Origin: Sediminitomix flava
GTDB taxonomy: Bacteria > Bacteroidota > Bacteroidia > Cytophagales > Flammeovirgaceae
NCBI RefSeq assembly: GCF_003149185.1
Contig: NZ_QGDO01000001.1
Span: 1,302,001 to 1,366,000 of the forward strand
Direction of reading: 5' to 3'
Length of the DNA stretch: 64,000 bases
Shown here: positions 35,852 through 45,167 of the stretch, piece after piece
How the letters are laid out: each line of letters begins with the position of its first letter
How positions within the stretch are numbered: the first letter of the stretch is position 1
Notes under the pieces: generated by a model
Seen by the model: only the letters and a program-made list of their open reading frames with translations
Database searches by the model: none
What the model was told of the DNA's origin: nothing
Translations under genes and position numbers: made by a program

Positions 35852-37456
35852 TTATTGACAAACAACTTCTCCTAAAGCTGCGGTATGATCCAAAGCAGTT
35901 GTAGGAACAGGGTATCCATCAATATATTCTACTGTCTCTGTGGCGAAATCAAATTCATCATATTGGAATACATATTCAGAATAAAATGCATCAGGAAGTG
36001 TAACATTCAAAAATGTATTAATCGAACACATATCTAAAGTTGGCTCTACTACATGCTTTGATAATTTCACGTGAACTGCAGCCGTTCCTTCTGTATATGG
36101 ATTAAAGTCTCCTGAAATTGAGGCCATATCTAATTTAGAGAATGCATCTGCATTTGAAAATGCTACTGAAGTATTCAATACGTCTATCCCCACAAATCCT
36201 TTCGTCCACTCACCAAATCCACCAATAGTCAAACTATAAGCGTTGTCAAAATCATTATTGTTGTATGTTTGCACGTAAAGATCACCTTCTTTCAAGCCTT
36301 CAAAAGCACTTAATACGGCTCCTGATTCAGCTAATGATCTAGGCTTCAATGTGATTTTTGCACCTTCTACATTATTAAAGCCTTCAAGTAGCTCTAATCC
36401 ATCAAAACCTTGTAAGGTAATATTTTTATACGTTACACTTGAACCGAATCCAATTCCAAAACCGCCACTCATTACCCCTACTGCCTCAAGTGACTCAAAA
36501 GCTAAAAGACTTGTTACAGATGGAAGCGTAATTGTAATATCTCCTCCAATAGTTGTTACATCATTGAAAGTTTCTAAAGCGGTAAGTTCACCTGTATAAC
36601 CTTCAAAAATAAAGTTGAATTCTTCTCCAACTGTTTTTAAAACATCAAATTCAACTGTAGTTAGAGAAGGATTATTATACAAAGTAAATGAACCACCTAC
36701 CTCTTCAAGAGCTGGAGCTAAAAGCTCTGTCATAGGTACTAAATGCTCAACCCAAAGGTCTCCTTTTACAGCATAGAGAGATGCTAAATTATATATACCA
36801 TCTTTGTCCGTAATTGCAGCATCTGGCTCATATCCCGCCATTTCATTTTTAAGTATTAATGATGCTTCAACCACTGTTAAGCTTGGGAGTTCTACACTCG
36901 CCAACAATGTATTGTCTTCCAACTCAAAGTTGTTTGACACCCCAATCAAGGAAGGTAGACTCAAAGAAGTCATGGCTGCATTCTCTTTAATAGAAAGCAT
37001 GCCTACTGTTTTCAAAGCAGCCAAGTCTAAAGCTTCCAAAGCTGTACCATTAACACTAAGACTTCCAGAAATCACCTCAATACTTTGAAGCTTTGCTAAA
37101 TCATCAGCATTTCTGATAACGACATTCCCCATTACAACAACATTCCCCTCTGTCATACTTTCATATGCAACATCTGAATTCAAGCTACCCCAATAAATAG
37201 CATTTTCTTCATTCTGCATTCTATCTGTCAGATCAGACAATTCACCTGTCAAATCTGAATTAGCACTTTCAAGATCTGCAATTTGCTGCTCCAAAGCGGC
37301 AATTGCGGCTGCCATAGCAGCTTCTTGAGACTCTTCCAACTCACCTACTTGCTCTTGCAAATCTTTTAGGTCAGCCTTTAGTGCATCCAACTCATCACTA
37401 TTACAGGCTACTAGACCAAGTAAAGCAGCTCCGATAACATAGTTTTTTAAGCGCAT
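35852..37456 (-). CDS. Lipoprotein with coiled-coil stalk and leucine-rich/receptor-L-like solenoid
   Basis: 534 residues. Lipoprotein signal MRLKNYVIGAALLGLVAC places lipidated Cys at 18. A coiled coil (about 22-85; LKADLKDLQEQVGELEESQE, then ALEQQIADLESANSDLTGEL) forms a stalk. The rest (90-500) is a repeat-rich beta-solenoid resembling receptor L / leucine-rich domains: recurring units such as LSLPSLIGVSNNFELEDNT and VELPSLTVVEASLIL, often ending in GGxLTxYNNPSL-like turns. Likely a surface-exposed adhesin or ligand-binding lipoprotein. Last gene of the SusCD operon, 87 nt after the giant peptidase with a hairpin between; the AACCAATACAA leader precedes its ATG. Ligand unknown. Confidence 0.8.
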   Translation of the reverse strand: MRLKNYVIGAALLGLVACNSDELDALKADLKDLQEQVGELEESQEAAMAAAIAALEQQIADLESANSDLTGELSDLTDRMQNEENAIYWGSLNSDVAYESMTEGNVVVMGNVVIRNADDLAKLQSIEVISGSLSVNGTALEALDLAALKTVGMLSIKENAAMTSLSLPSLIGVSNNFELEDNTLLASVELPSLTVVEASLILKNEMAGYEPDAAITDKDGIYNLASLYAVKGDLWVEHLVPMTELLAPALEEVGGSFTLYNNPSLTTVEFDVLKTVGEEFNFIFEGYTGELTALETFNDVTTIGGDITITLPSVTSLLAFESLEAVGVMSGGFGIGFGSSVTYKNITLQGFDGLELLEGFNNVEGAKITLKPRSLAESGAVLSAFEGLKEGDLYVQTYNNNDFDNAYSLTIGGFGEWTKGFVGIDVLNTSVAFSNADAFSKLDMASISGDFNPYTEGTAAVHVKLSKHVVEPTLDMCSINTFLNVTLPDAFYSEYVFQYDEFDFATETVEYIDGYPVPTTALDHTAALGEVVCQ

Positions 37457-37458
37457 AA

Positions 37459-37470
37459 TTGTATTGGTTT
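37459..37470 (-). promoter_or_regulatory. Start-proximal leader motif AAACCAATACAA
   Basis: It lies 2 nt before the ATG of the lipoprotein at 37456, differing by one base from the 12-mers before susC (also 2 nt) and subtilase 1 (6 nt). Confidence 0.45.
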
Positions 37471-37504
37471 ATAAGTAAAAAATGATTAAAAAATATATAA
37501 ATGA

Positions 37505-37526
37505 GAGAGGAGGTTTACCTCCTCTC
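37505..37526 (-). terminator. Perfect hairpin after subtilase 3 (terminator or processing site)
   Basis: GAGAGGAGG/CCTCCTCTC is a perfect 9-bp GC-rich stem with a TTTA loop, 17 nt after the peptidase stop. On the minus strand an A/T-rich stretch with TTTTTT follows about 10 nt later, so termination may be partial; alternatively it protects the upstream message end. Confidence 0.6.
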
Positions 37527-37543
37527 AGCATACTGTGCATTGT

Positions 37544-40500
37544 TTATTGGACTACAATTCTCTCAACACCAATAGGCCCTTCTGCTGTACTTACTCTCAC
37601 TAGGTAAATACCCGATGAAAGACCACTGATTTCATAGTCAAACCTTTGCTCATCTGTGTCTGTCAACACTTGTTCATAGCTTCTCAAAATCTGACCTTCA
37701 ATACTGATAATTTCTACCTTAGCAATACCTCTCGCTTCTGTATGGAAAGTCATTGTAACTTCACCGTCATCAATTAAAGTAGGTTCGACTACAAAGGATG
37801 AAGGGGATGCTGATGAGGTATCATCTGAACTCCCATCTGAGTAAACATAGACTACTAAATAAGTGTATGTAAAGCCATTTTCACTTCCATCATCTGCTAA
37901 GAAATACACGACTCCAACACCTGCACTTTTAGGAATAATTGCGACTTCCTCACCTCCATAAGCTACGTCTAGAATTTCTGGTGTATCATTTACAGCTCCA
38001 TACTGAAGTGCATCGCCATCTTCATCATAAAAAATATCAGCCACCTTTACAGTATAAGCAATAGGTTGCTCCAAGGTCATGTTAATCGCCCAAGGATCAA
38101 TCGTTAAAGGTGCTCTGTTTGCATTCCAGACCTTAACCTTGATCGGGTGAATGGTTTCATTTCCATGTACATCTTTGATACTTACTTTTACTTCTTGCTC
38201 TCCTTGGTCGTCATAACTTGGTTTTAAAGTAAGCTTTGCTTGATTAGAAGCACTTTGTTCAATTGTTGCAAAAGTAGAGTCTGCTAGTTCAAAGGTGATT
38301 TCATCTCCTTCTGGGTCTTCTGCCAAAAGGTGAACTACCTTTGTTTCATTTTCCTTGACGTTAACCGCTTCACCGTATTGGTCTGGTGAATAAGTAACTT
38401 CAGGTGCGCCATTCAGTGTCATTACATAATTTACCTGACTAGTCCCGTTTAATGGATCATCAGAAACGATGGTCGCATAACCTATATTCAAACCATTAGC
38501 CATTCTACTTCCTAAAAGACTAGCTGAAATCGTTTGACTATCACCTGGCTCTATCACACCTTCTACCGGATCAAGCTCCAACCAACTTGCTTGGAATGAC
38601 AAAGCTCTCATTTTCCACACAAAATCTATAGCCTCATCATATGCAGAATGTTCTGGATCTCCAGAGAACCAATCACTAGGTTCTCCCTCTACCATAGGTT
38701 GAATCGAAAGAAAATTTCTTGCGAGTACCTCTTCATCTGAAATATCATCATATGCGGCAGAAGCAAACTCTAGATGAGTGATTACCAAATAAAAATCTTC
38801 ATTACCTGCTATACTCACAGCTTCACTTAACTCCAAAGTCATCCAGTTCAAACTTCCTATGTTCAATTCTGAAGTAGAAGAATTAATATCTTCACGATAG
38901 ATTAAGTTTCCATCGTCTGGCCACTCTCCTGATGTATCATAAATTTCAACTCTGATAGGTGCATGCTCAGAATACCTCACCATTGCTTTTACATGACTTA
39001 TCGTAAAACCATATGATGGTGCAGTCATTCTTACAGCTGTTCGAATTGGGATACTACTCAAGTTTGAATAAGACAGATGCGATGTTTCAGCTACATCATA
39101 ATGTAATGAGTCGAAACTACTCTTTTGATCTACACTATCTTCTTCTGCCAATTGACTGACTGATGATCTTGCAGTGTTACTTTGCGTACTTGCATTACTT
39201 ACAAATTCATAACCAGCTCTTACCAAATAAGTAAGCGGGTATGCTCCATTATTTTCTATCACAAAATCATGACTCAATGTATCCTTTGTTGTCAAATGGT
39301 CTGTGTAATCTTCTGAAACCACATTCATTACAGGAGGAGAAACAACTGAGGCTTTAACAAATAATTCTACTTGACCATTATTTGAAGTCTCCAATACGAG
39401 TTTGTCAGCATAAGTCTTTACTTCTTCTGTTTTAAACTCTAGCTCAAAAGCGTGTTTTTCACCAAGGCCGATACTTATCGGTGATAGCAATTCGCCATTT
39501 GATCTAAAAGTAAGTCTAGTTTCATTTAAATATAGACGAGCATCTGGTAAGGCTGGTAAAACGATTTGATCTATCGTTACGACCTCAGTACCTTGATTTG
39601 ATACCTCAAAAGTCTGCTTATATCTCAACGATTGTCTCTCCAAGAAAAATACATCTCCATAGTTCAACGAATCTTCCGAGACCTCCATAGACGCTATTCC
39701 TGTTACATTGAAGGTCATTTCCTTTTCAATCTCAGGTACGAGTGTACTATTGGTTTTTACTAATAATGTATCCAAATAAGTTCCACTAGCTAAACGTTCT
39801 GCATCAAGTACAAAGTCGTGTGTATTAGACTGATTCCCTGCCAAAACAACATCAATTGCAGGAGTCAAAACAATCGCTTGATAGTCATTAAATGGAGTCT
39901 TAAACAGCTCAGACCAATCGTGTCCTGGTCTTCCTAAGTCTACGATATCTTTTCCATTGATGTGCTTCAGACCATACCAAGTTTCTCCATCATAATTGTC
40001 TACCAACTCATATTGGAATTTGATCTGACCATTTTTATGAAGAATAGCCTGAAATGTTGCATAACCTGGCATTCCTGGATACTGATTAACAACTCGTTTC
40101 CACTCTACAATTAGACGTTCTTCATCTGCTTGTAAATAAATACCTGACTCTGTATCTGCATCGTTATTTTTCCAGTAAGACCATAACGGTGCTACCACTC
40201 CTTTTGTACCATCGTCTTCACGGAACGGGCCGTATTGAGGGTCAGAAGAAACTTCTGGTTCTACGGTTGTCAAATATCCATTCTCACATACCCAAATTTC
40301 GTTTGTTTCTTGTCCGTAAAAGTTAAACGTGAAAGGAATTTCTACTTTCTTATAACCATCAGTTGGCACAGTCAGTAGATTTTCATTTTTAGCAATTTCT
40401 ATCCATTCATACCTAACTTGAGCATCTTCATGAGAATCACGGAAAGTGTACGTATTCACTCCCAAACCATCAGTACTAAAACGGGTCAATGGAGAAGGGT

Positions 40501-43500
40501 AAACGGTATATTCCATTTCCGTAGATGAAATATTTTCTACGGTCAATCGTCCAGTCTTTGTTTCAGCTGTTGTCAAATCAAAACTTGATGTTTCTAAGCT
40601 TACTACTGGCTCTGGTGTAGGAATTGACTTCGCTGTAATATCAATGCTTTGTTGGCCTACATCTGTTATAATTTGCCAGGTCTCAGTGAAATTTTCGACC
40701 GTGTTTGCGGCATAAATTACTTGAATGTATTTCTTCTCTTTTGCTTCTACAGTAAATGGTACTGCTACATTCACATCAAAGGCTGTAGGGTTTGCATGTA
40801 ACTGTGTAACTTCAAATGCCTTTGTTCCTGTATTTTCGATGAAGAAGAAGGCTGTATCTTGCTTTCCGATCATTACCGAATCAATCAGTAAGTCTTCTCC
40901 AACATCTACCAACTCTGCAAAACCATTTACTGTCAAATCAACCACTACTTGTTCAAAGCCTTTTTGAGTGTTTGTTTCCATAAAGATGAAATCTCTATGT
41001 TTCCCATCAAATAACTCATAAGTACTTGGGTCTAGCGTAGCTGTAATTGTTTTACTCTCGCTTGGTTGGAGAATAAATTCATCATCTGAAACTGCTGAGA
41101 CAAACGGTAAAGCTGTTTCACGTACAAAACGGTAAGATGTATGTGATGCTATCGAACGTCCGGCATCACGCTCTTGTAAGGTATAACCAACAGTCCCTTC
41201 CAAATTTTGGAAACCAACCAAAGCACTATCCGCTAATGAGTTTTCTTGCAGTTCATCATACCTAAACTCAATTGCTCCATCTTTGAACAATACGACCTGA
41301 GCGGTAACACGTCCTTCTTCTTCATCCCTTAAATTCCCCTTCACATTGTGATACTGTACAATAAATCGGTTACCCAAATTGGCACAATACGCATCTGCCT
41401 CACTCGGAATTTTCCAAAGGTAATCCTCTGTTAACTGCATAAAGTCTTCTAAGACTGAGATTGTTCCTAGTCCACCTCCTTCAGCAGGGTATCTATTTAT
41501 GTTTTCTCTTTCCCATTCATATCTTGGTTCTGTAAAAGCACTAAAATAAATACGTCCTCTTGAGTTAATATTCACATAAGAGAATATGTCATTGAAATAA
41601 GGGAAATCAAAACCCAAAGGCATTTCCTGTGTATAAGCATTCAGTACGGAGTCGCGAAGAGAAATACCAAAAGCAGAAATATCTTCAAAGGCACCCGCAT
41701 TACTGTGATCTTCAGTATAAGTGATTCGCTTATTTGTAGATGAATAATCCATTGGGAAACTCACATTCATCGGTATCGCCCCGTCATTTGAGATTGTGAA
41801 ATCAACTGTAGTCGTTTCATTCTCGTTTACACTTGCACTGATCATACTAGGTGCTAATGTCGCGATTGGAGGGTCTGTAACTGCGGCCTTAAAAAATACC
41901 ATTAAGTCCCCAACGTTCGTTTTAATGTAAGCCTCTTTATCAAAAACACCACTTTCAGAAGGAGTTATTGTCACTTCTAATTCAGTGTAAAGATTAGGCT
42001 CAACAACTGCCGTATCTCTATTAGCTACTGTTGATAATATTTCTGAGTGAACTGATTCTAGCCCATAAATTTCCAAGTCTGCTAGACCTGAATTTTCAAC
42101 TCTTACTTTTACTGTATTTGCTACAGCAGTATACAAAGAACCTACAGATTGATTCGGTTCATATTTAGCTTCGGCTACCTGTCCCGTCACATTGACATCG
42201 ACCATTACTGCCCCAATCGGAAAGTTAGCATCGTTGGTATAAATAGCTGCAGCTGTGGCATGTCCTCCGTCCTTTAAGTTTGTAGCATCTACCACCAAAC
42301 GAACATTTTCACTGCTTCCTCCTGCTACTTCACCCGAGATTGGATCTATATACAAATAAGTAGCATCTTCACCTGTACTTGCTACCCTTACTTTAGGAAT
42401 GAGGTAACCACCCAGCGGTAATTCAATACTTGAATATTGGTAAGTACGACCTCCATCATGCGAAGTATAGAAATTACCACCTGGAAAGGCCCCTGTTCGA
42501 ATGGTTGCCAAATATGTTTCTGGCTCTTTTGGATGGTGGATTTTTACCCAAATAATATCATTACTCTCTAGCTCTATCGGTTTTGCCAAAGACATTTTAT
42601 GCCAAGCCCATCCGTCAGTGAGTGCTGAACGAGGGTAATATGGCTGCGCATAAATTGTTTCTAAGTCTACTGGCTCATCTCCACCCTTACAAATTTCGAT
42701 GATGAAAGGATCTTTCATATCCTTCTCTACCCACATTACAGCTTCTACATGTGTCAGTGGAAAACGGTAATCCAATGGAATTTGGAAACGAGTAGCAGAA
42801 GAAAAACCTATATTTTTAGAACTCTCATAAACCGCAAAATCATAATAATTATTGTCGTATTCATTATCATGAAGCAAGCCTGCTACATATTCAGTTTGGT
42901 CAATTAATGTATCTGTTTTTATCTCCGAAGCTGAAACAGATATACCACCAACTGAACCTACTTCATTGGAAGTATTTGCATATCCGATCTGACCGTTGAC
43001 ATCAAACACCCCAGCAAAGTTTAGCTCTGAGTGTCCTACATTCAATGTTTTAAGTCGAGGACCATTTTCATAGAGACTTAATACTTCTTCTTCTGTTTCG
43101 TCCTCTTCTTCTTCCTCAATCAGTTCTTCAGCTATAATTTCACCTAAGTTTTCAACAGATGAAGCCCATTGTAAAGCTGCTTCTCCTGAGTTCGTAATGG
43201 TTACAAATTCTTCATGAATTTTCTGGCTTGTTACATCTATATCTAAAGTGATATTTTTAGGAGAAAATGAGAAATGTGGCTCATCTAAAGTCGTCGCATT
43301 TACATAAGAAATACTGTTTTTATTTCCCCAACGGTCAACGGCCTGAATGGCAAAATAGTATTCTGTTTGTTTTCTCAATCCACCAATAGACAAGATGGCT
43401 TCTTCTCCTGCTAAAATTGTATTCTGAATTTCATAAGGAGGTACAAGATCTAGGTATTCATCAATGATTTCCTCATTGCTCAACCATAAGTTGTAGTAAG

Positions 43501-45145
43501 AAGGACTCTCATCATCTTCATCCGTTGGTACTGTCCAAACTAAGTCTAATGATGTATGATAGATATTTTCAATCCTGAAATCTGTAAAGTCAGTTGGAGG
43601 AATTTTCGCATCATTTTGTAAAGCTGCTCTAGCATTCAAAATACCAACTCCCATCAAACCATTATAATAAGGATTCATATCTGAAGAGAATGGTGTAGCA
43701 CTCTCCATCAAACGATTCATCAGATCTTCTGGCGTAATATTATCTGCTGGATACTCACTCAAAATAAGCGCAGCAACCCCCGAAACATGCGGACAAGCCA
43801 TAGAAGTACCCTGCATATATGCGTACTCATTCCCTGGAACAGTACTCAATACCCCACCTATTTCAGCAAAATTTACTTGATCGCCACCAGGGGCTGCAAT
43901 CTCTGTCCAAGTACCATGATTGGAATATGGAGCTGGCAAATTACTAGGCCCTAATGAAGTTACAGCCATTACATTTTCAAATGCTGCTGGATAATGTAAT
44001 TCATTTTGGCCATTATTACCTGCCGCAAAAATGGCTAAACCGCCTACCATTGGAGAATTTGGAAAATCTTCTTCATTCCCTGCCTCAGCTCTAAAGTAAG
44101 CAATAGCATCTTGTACATCTTGCTCAAAATGACCTGGAGAGGTATATCCCCATGAACTTTGAGCTATTACAGCACCATTGTCCGCAGCATAAACATAAGC
44201 GGCTGCAGCTCCCCCACTACTTCCTGATTCTTCAAAAATCTGACAGGACATCAAACTAACACCAGAACTATCTGCTCCATTACCTCCTGCTACTCCTGCT
44301 ACTCCAATGCCATTATTATTTACTGCTCCTACGGTTCCAGCTACGTGTGTACCATGAGAAGCACCTGTTACCTGTCCATTCGATTTGAAATTGTAACCAT
44401 GGAAATCATCTACATAACCATTTCCATCATCATCAACACCTTCTTCACCGTTCAATTCTGCCTCATTCATCCAAAGGTTGTCTTTCAAATCTTCGTGGGC
44501 TACATCAATTCCTCCATCTACAATGGCTACAATTACTTTTGGTGAACCTGTTTGAATTTCCCAAGCAGCCTCCAAGTCAATATCTGCGTCATTTTCTCCC
44601 ACACGAAGTCCGTCATTTTCGTAATGCCACTGATCTGCAAGCATCGGGTCATTGAATGTTTCAGCAGTAAGAGTACTTGCTGTATTCAATGTTTTTGCTT
44701 TCACATAGGTAATAGCAGAAGTACTATTTGGTAATACTTTTTTATAGATTGGCTTGGCTACATCCACCCCACTCAAAGCACTATAAGCCTCTACAACTTC
44801 CATAGGGTCTTGCTCAGTACTAAACTGTACTTCGTACCAAAGGTGTAAACCATGTTTGCGGTGTTTGGCTTCGTGCTTTGCTGAAAATGGAAAAACACGT
44901 TTAAAAATAGTGATATTGAACTGTTGGCTAACCGACTCAAATGCCACATCATTTACTGACGCAAAAGATGACTCGGATGAAGTTCTTGCCGAACTCATCA
45001 CGGAGAGCTTTTCACTCTCAAATTCCTGCTTAAACTTGATGCGTACCTTTCCAAGTTCCACATCATCTAAGCTTTGGGCTTGTACTCCTGTAAAACTCAA
45101 GAGTAGAAATGCCACTAAACTATATATTTTTGTTTTTGCGTTCAT
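37544..45145 (-). CDS. Giant secreted subtilisin-like (S8) peptidase with T9SS sorting domain, copy 3 (SusCD-linked)
   Basis: 2,533 residues from the ATG at 45145. A longer frame from 45190 would overlap the upstream gene and bury the signal peptide; the chosen start gives MNAKTKIYSLVAFLLLSFTG with cleavage after VQAQ. The propeptide block RVFPFSAKHEAKHRKHGLHL is shared with the other two peptidases. The triad is intact: Asp210 (IVDGG), His264 (HGTHVAG), Ser448 (GTSMACPHVSG), oxyanion Asn377. Fn3, HYDIN/choice-of-anchor-D-like and nidogen-like beta modules follow, then cadherin-like repeats and a C-terminal T9SS type A-like domain (SSGIYLVRVSTAEGPIG). It is more diverged from copies 1 and 2 than they are from each other and lacks the micro-protein gene. 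Position in the SusCD operon, 22 nt after the lipoprotein gene, implies that it feeds peptides to SusCD. Confidence 0.95.
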   Translation of the reverse strand: MNAKTKIYSLVAFLLLSFTGVQAQSLDDVELGKVRIKFKQEFESEKLSVMSSARTSSESSFASVNDVAFESVSQQFNITIFKRVFPFSAKHEAKHRKHGLHLWYEVQFSTEQDPMEVVEAYSALSGVDVAKPIYKKVLPNSTSAITYVKAKTLNTASTLTAETFNDPMLADQWHYENDGLRVGENDADIDLEAAWEIQTGSPKVIVAIVDGGIDVAHEDLKDNLWMNEAELNGEEGVDDDGNGYVDDFHGYNFKSNGQVTGASHGTHVAGTVGAVNNNGIGVAGVAGGNGADSSGVSLMSCQIFEESGSSGGAAAAYVYAADNGAVIAQSSWGYTSPGHFEQDVQDAIAYFRAEAGNEEDFPNSPMVGGLAIFAAGNNGQNELHYPAAFENVMAVTSLGPSNLPAPYSNHGTWTEIAAPGGDQVNFAEIGGVLSTVPGNEYAYMQGTSMACPHVSGVAALILSEYPADNITPEDLMNRLMESATPFSSDMNPYYNGLMGVGILNARAALQNDAKIPPTDFTDFRIENIYHTSLDLVWTVPTDEDDESPSYYNLWLSNEEIIDEYLDLVPPYEIQNTILAGEEAILSIGGLRKQTEYYFAIQAVDRWGNKNSISYVNATTLDEPHFSFSPKNITLDIDVTSQKIHEEFVTITNSGEAALQWASSVENLGEIIAEELIEEEEEDETEEEVLSLYENGPRLKTLNVGHSELNFAGVFDVNGQIGYANTSNEVGSVGGISVSASEIKTDTLIDQTEYVAGLLHDNEYDNNYYDFAVYESSKNIGFSSATRFQIPLDYRFPLTHVEAVMWVEKDMKDPFIIEICKGGDEPVDLETIYAQPYYPRSALTDGWAWHKMSLAKPIELESNDIIWVKIHHPKEPETYLATIRTGAFPGGNFYTSHDGGRTYQYSSIELPLGGYLIPKVRVASTGEDATYLYIDPISGEVAGGSSENVRLVVDATNLKDGGHATAAAIYTNDANFPIGAVMVDVNVTGQVAEAKYEPNQSVGSLYTAVANTVKVRVENSGLADLEIYGLESVHSEILSTVANRDTAVVEPNLYTELEVTITPSESGVFDKEAYIKTNVGDLMVFFKAAVTDPPIATLAPSMISASVNENETTTVDFTISNDGAIPMNVSFPMDYSSTNKRITYTEDHSNAGAFEDISAFGISLRDSVLNAYTQEMPLGFDFPYFNDIFSYVNINSRGRIYFSAFTEPRYEWERENINRYPAEGGGLGTISVLEDFMQLTEDYLWKIPSEADAYCANLGNRFIVQYHNVKGNLRDEEEGRVTAQVVLFKDGAIEFRYDELQENSLADSALVGFQNLEGTVGYTLQERDAGRSIASHTSYRFVRETALPFVSAVSDDEFILQPSESKTITATLDPSTYELFDGKHRDFIFMETNTQKGFEQVVVDLTVNGFAELVDVGEDLLIDSVMIGKQDTAFFFIENTGTKAFEVTQLHANPTAFDVNVAVPFTVEAKEKKYIQVIYAANTVENFTETWQIITDVGQQSIDITAKSIPTPEPVVSLETSSFDLTTAETKTGRLTVENISSTEMEYTVYPSPLTRFSTDGLGVNTYTFRDSHEDAQVRYEWIEIAKNENLLTVPTDGYKKVEIPFTFNFYGQETNEIWVCENGYLTTVEPEVSSDPQYGPFREDDGTKGVVAPLWSYWKNNDADTESGIYLQADEERLIVEWKRVVNQYPGMPGYATFQAILHKNGQIKFQYELVDNYDGETWYGLKHINGKDIVDLGRPGHDWSELFKTPFNDYQAIVLTPAIDVVLAGNQSNTHDFVLDAERLASGTYLDTLLVKTNSTLVPEIEKEMTFNVTGIASMEVSEDSLNYGDVFFLERQSLRYKQTFEVSNQGTEVVTIDQIVLPALPDARLYLNETRLTFRSNGELLSPISIGLGEKHAFELEFKTEEVKTYADKLVLETSNNGQVELFVKASVVSPPVMNVVSEDYTDHLTTKDTLSHDFVIENNGAYPLTYLVRAGYEFVSNASTQSNTARSSVSQLAEEDSVDQKSSFDSLHYDVAETSHLSYSNLSSIPIRTAVRMTAPSYGFTISHVKAMVRYSEHAPIRVEIYDTSGEWPDDGNLIYREDINSSTSELNIGSLNWMTLELSEAVSIAGNEDFYLVITHLEFASAAYDDISDEEVLARNFLSIQPMVEGEPSDWFSGDPEHSAYDEAIDFVWKMRALSFQASWLELDPVEGVIEPGDSQTISASLLGSRMANGLNIGYATIVSDDPLNGTSQVNYVMTLNGAPEVTYSPDQYGEAVNVKENETKVVHLLAEDPEGDEITFELADSTFATIEQSASNQAKLTLKPSYDDQGEQEVKVSIKDVHGNETIHPIKVKVWNANRAPLTIDPWAINMTLEQPIAYTVKVADIFYDEDGDALQYGAVNDTPEILDVAYGGEEVAIIPKSAGVGVVYFLADDGSENGFTYTYLVVYVYSDGSSDDTSSASPSSFVVEPTLIDDGEVTMTFHTEARGIAKVEIISIEGQILRSYEQVLTDTDEQRFDYEISGLSSGIYLVRVSTAEGPIGVERIVVQ

Positions 45146-45167
45146 CTTCTGAGATTCGATTAAAATG

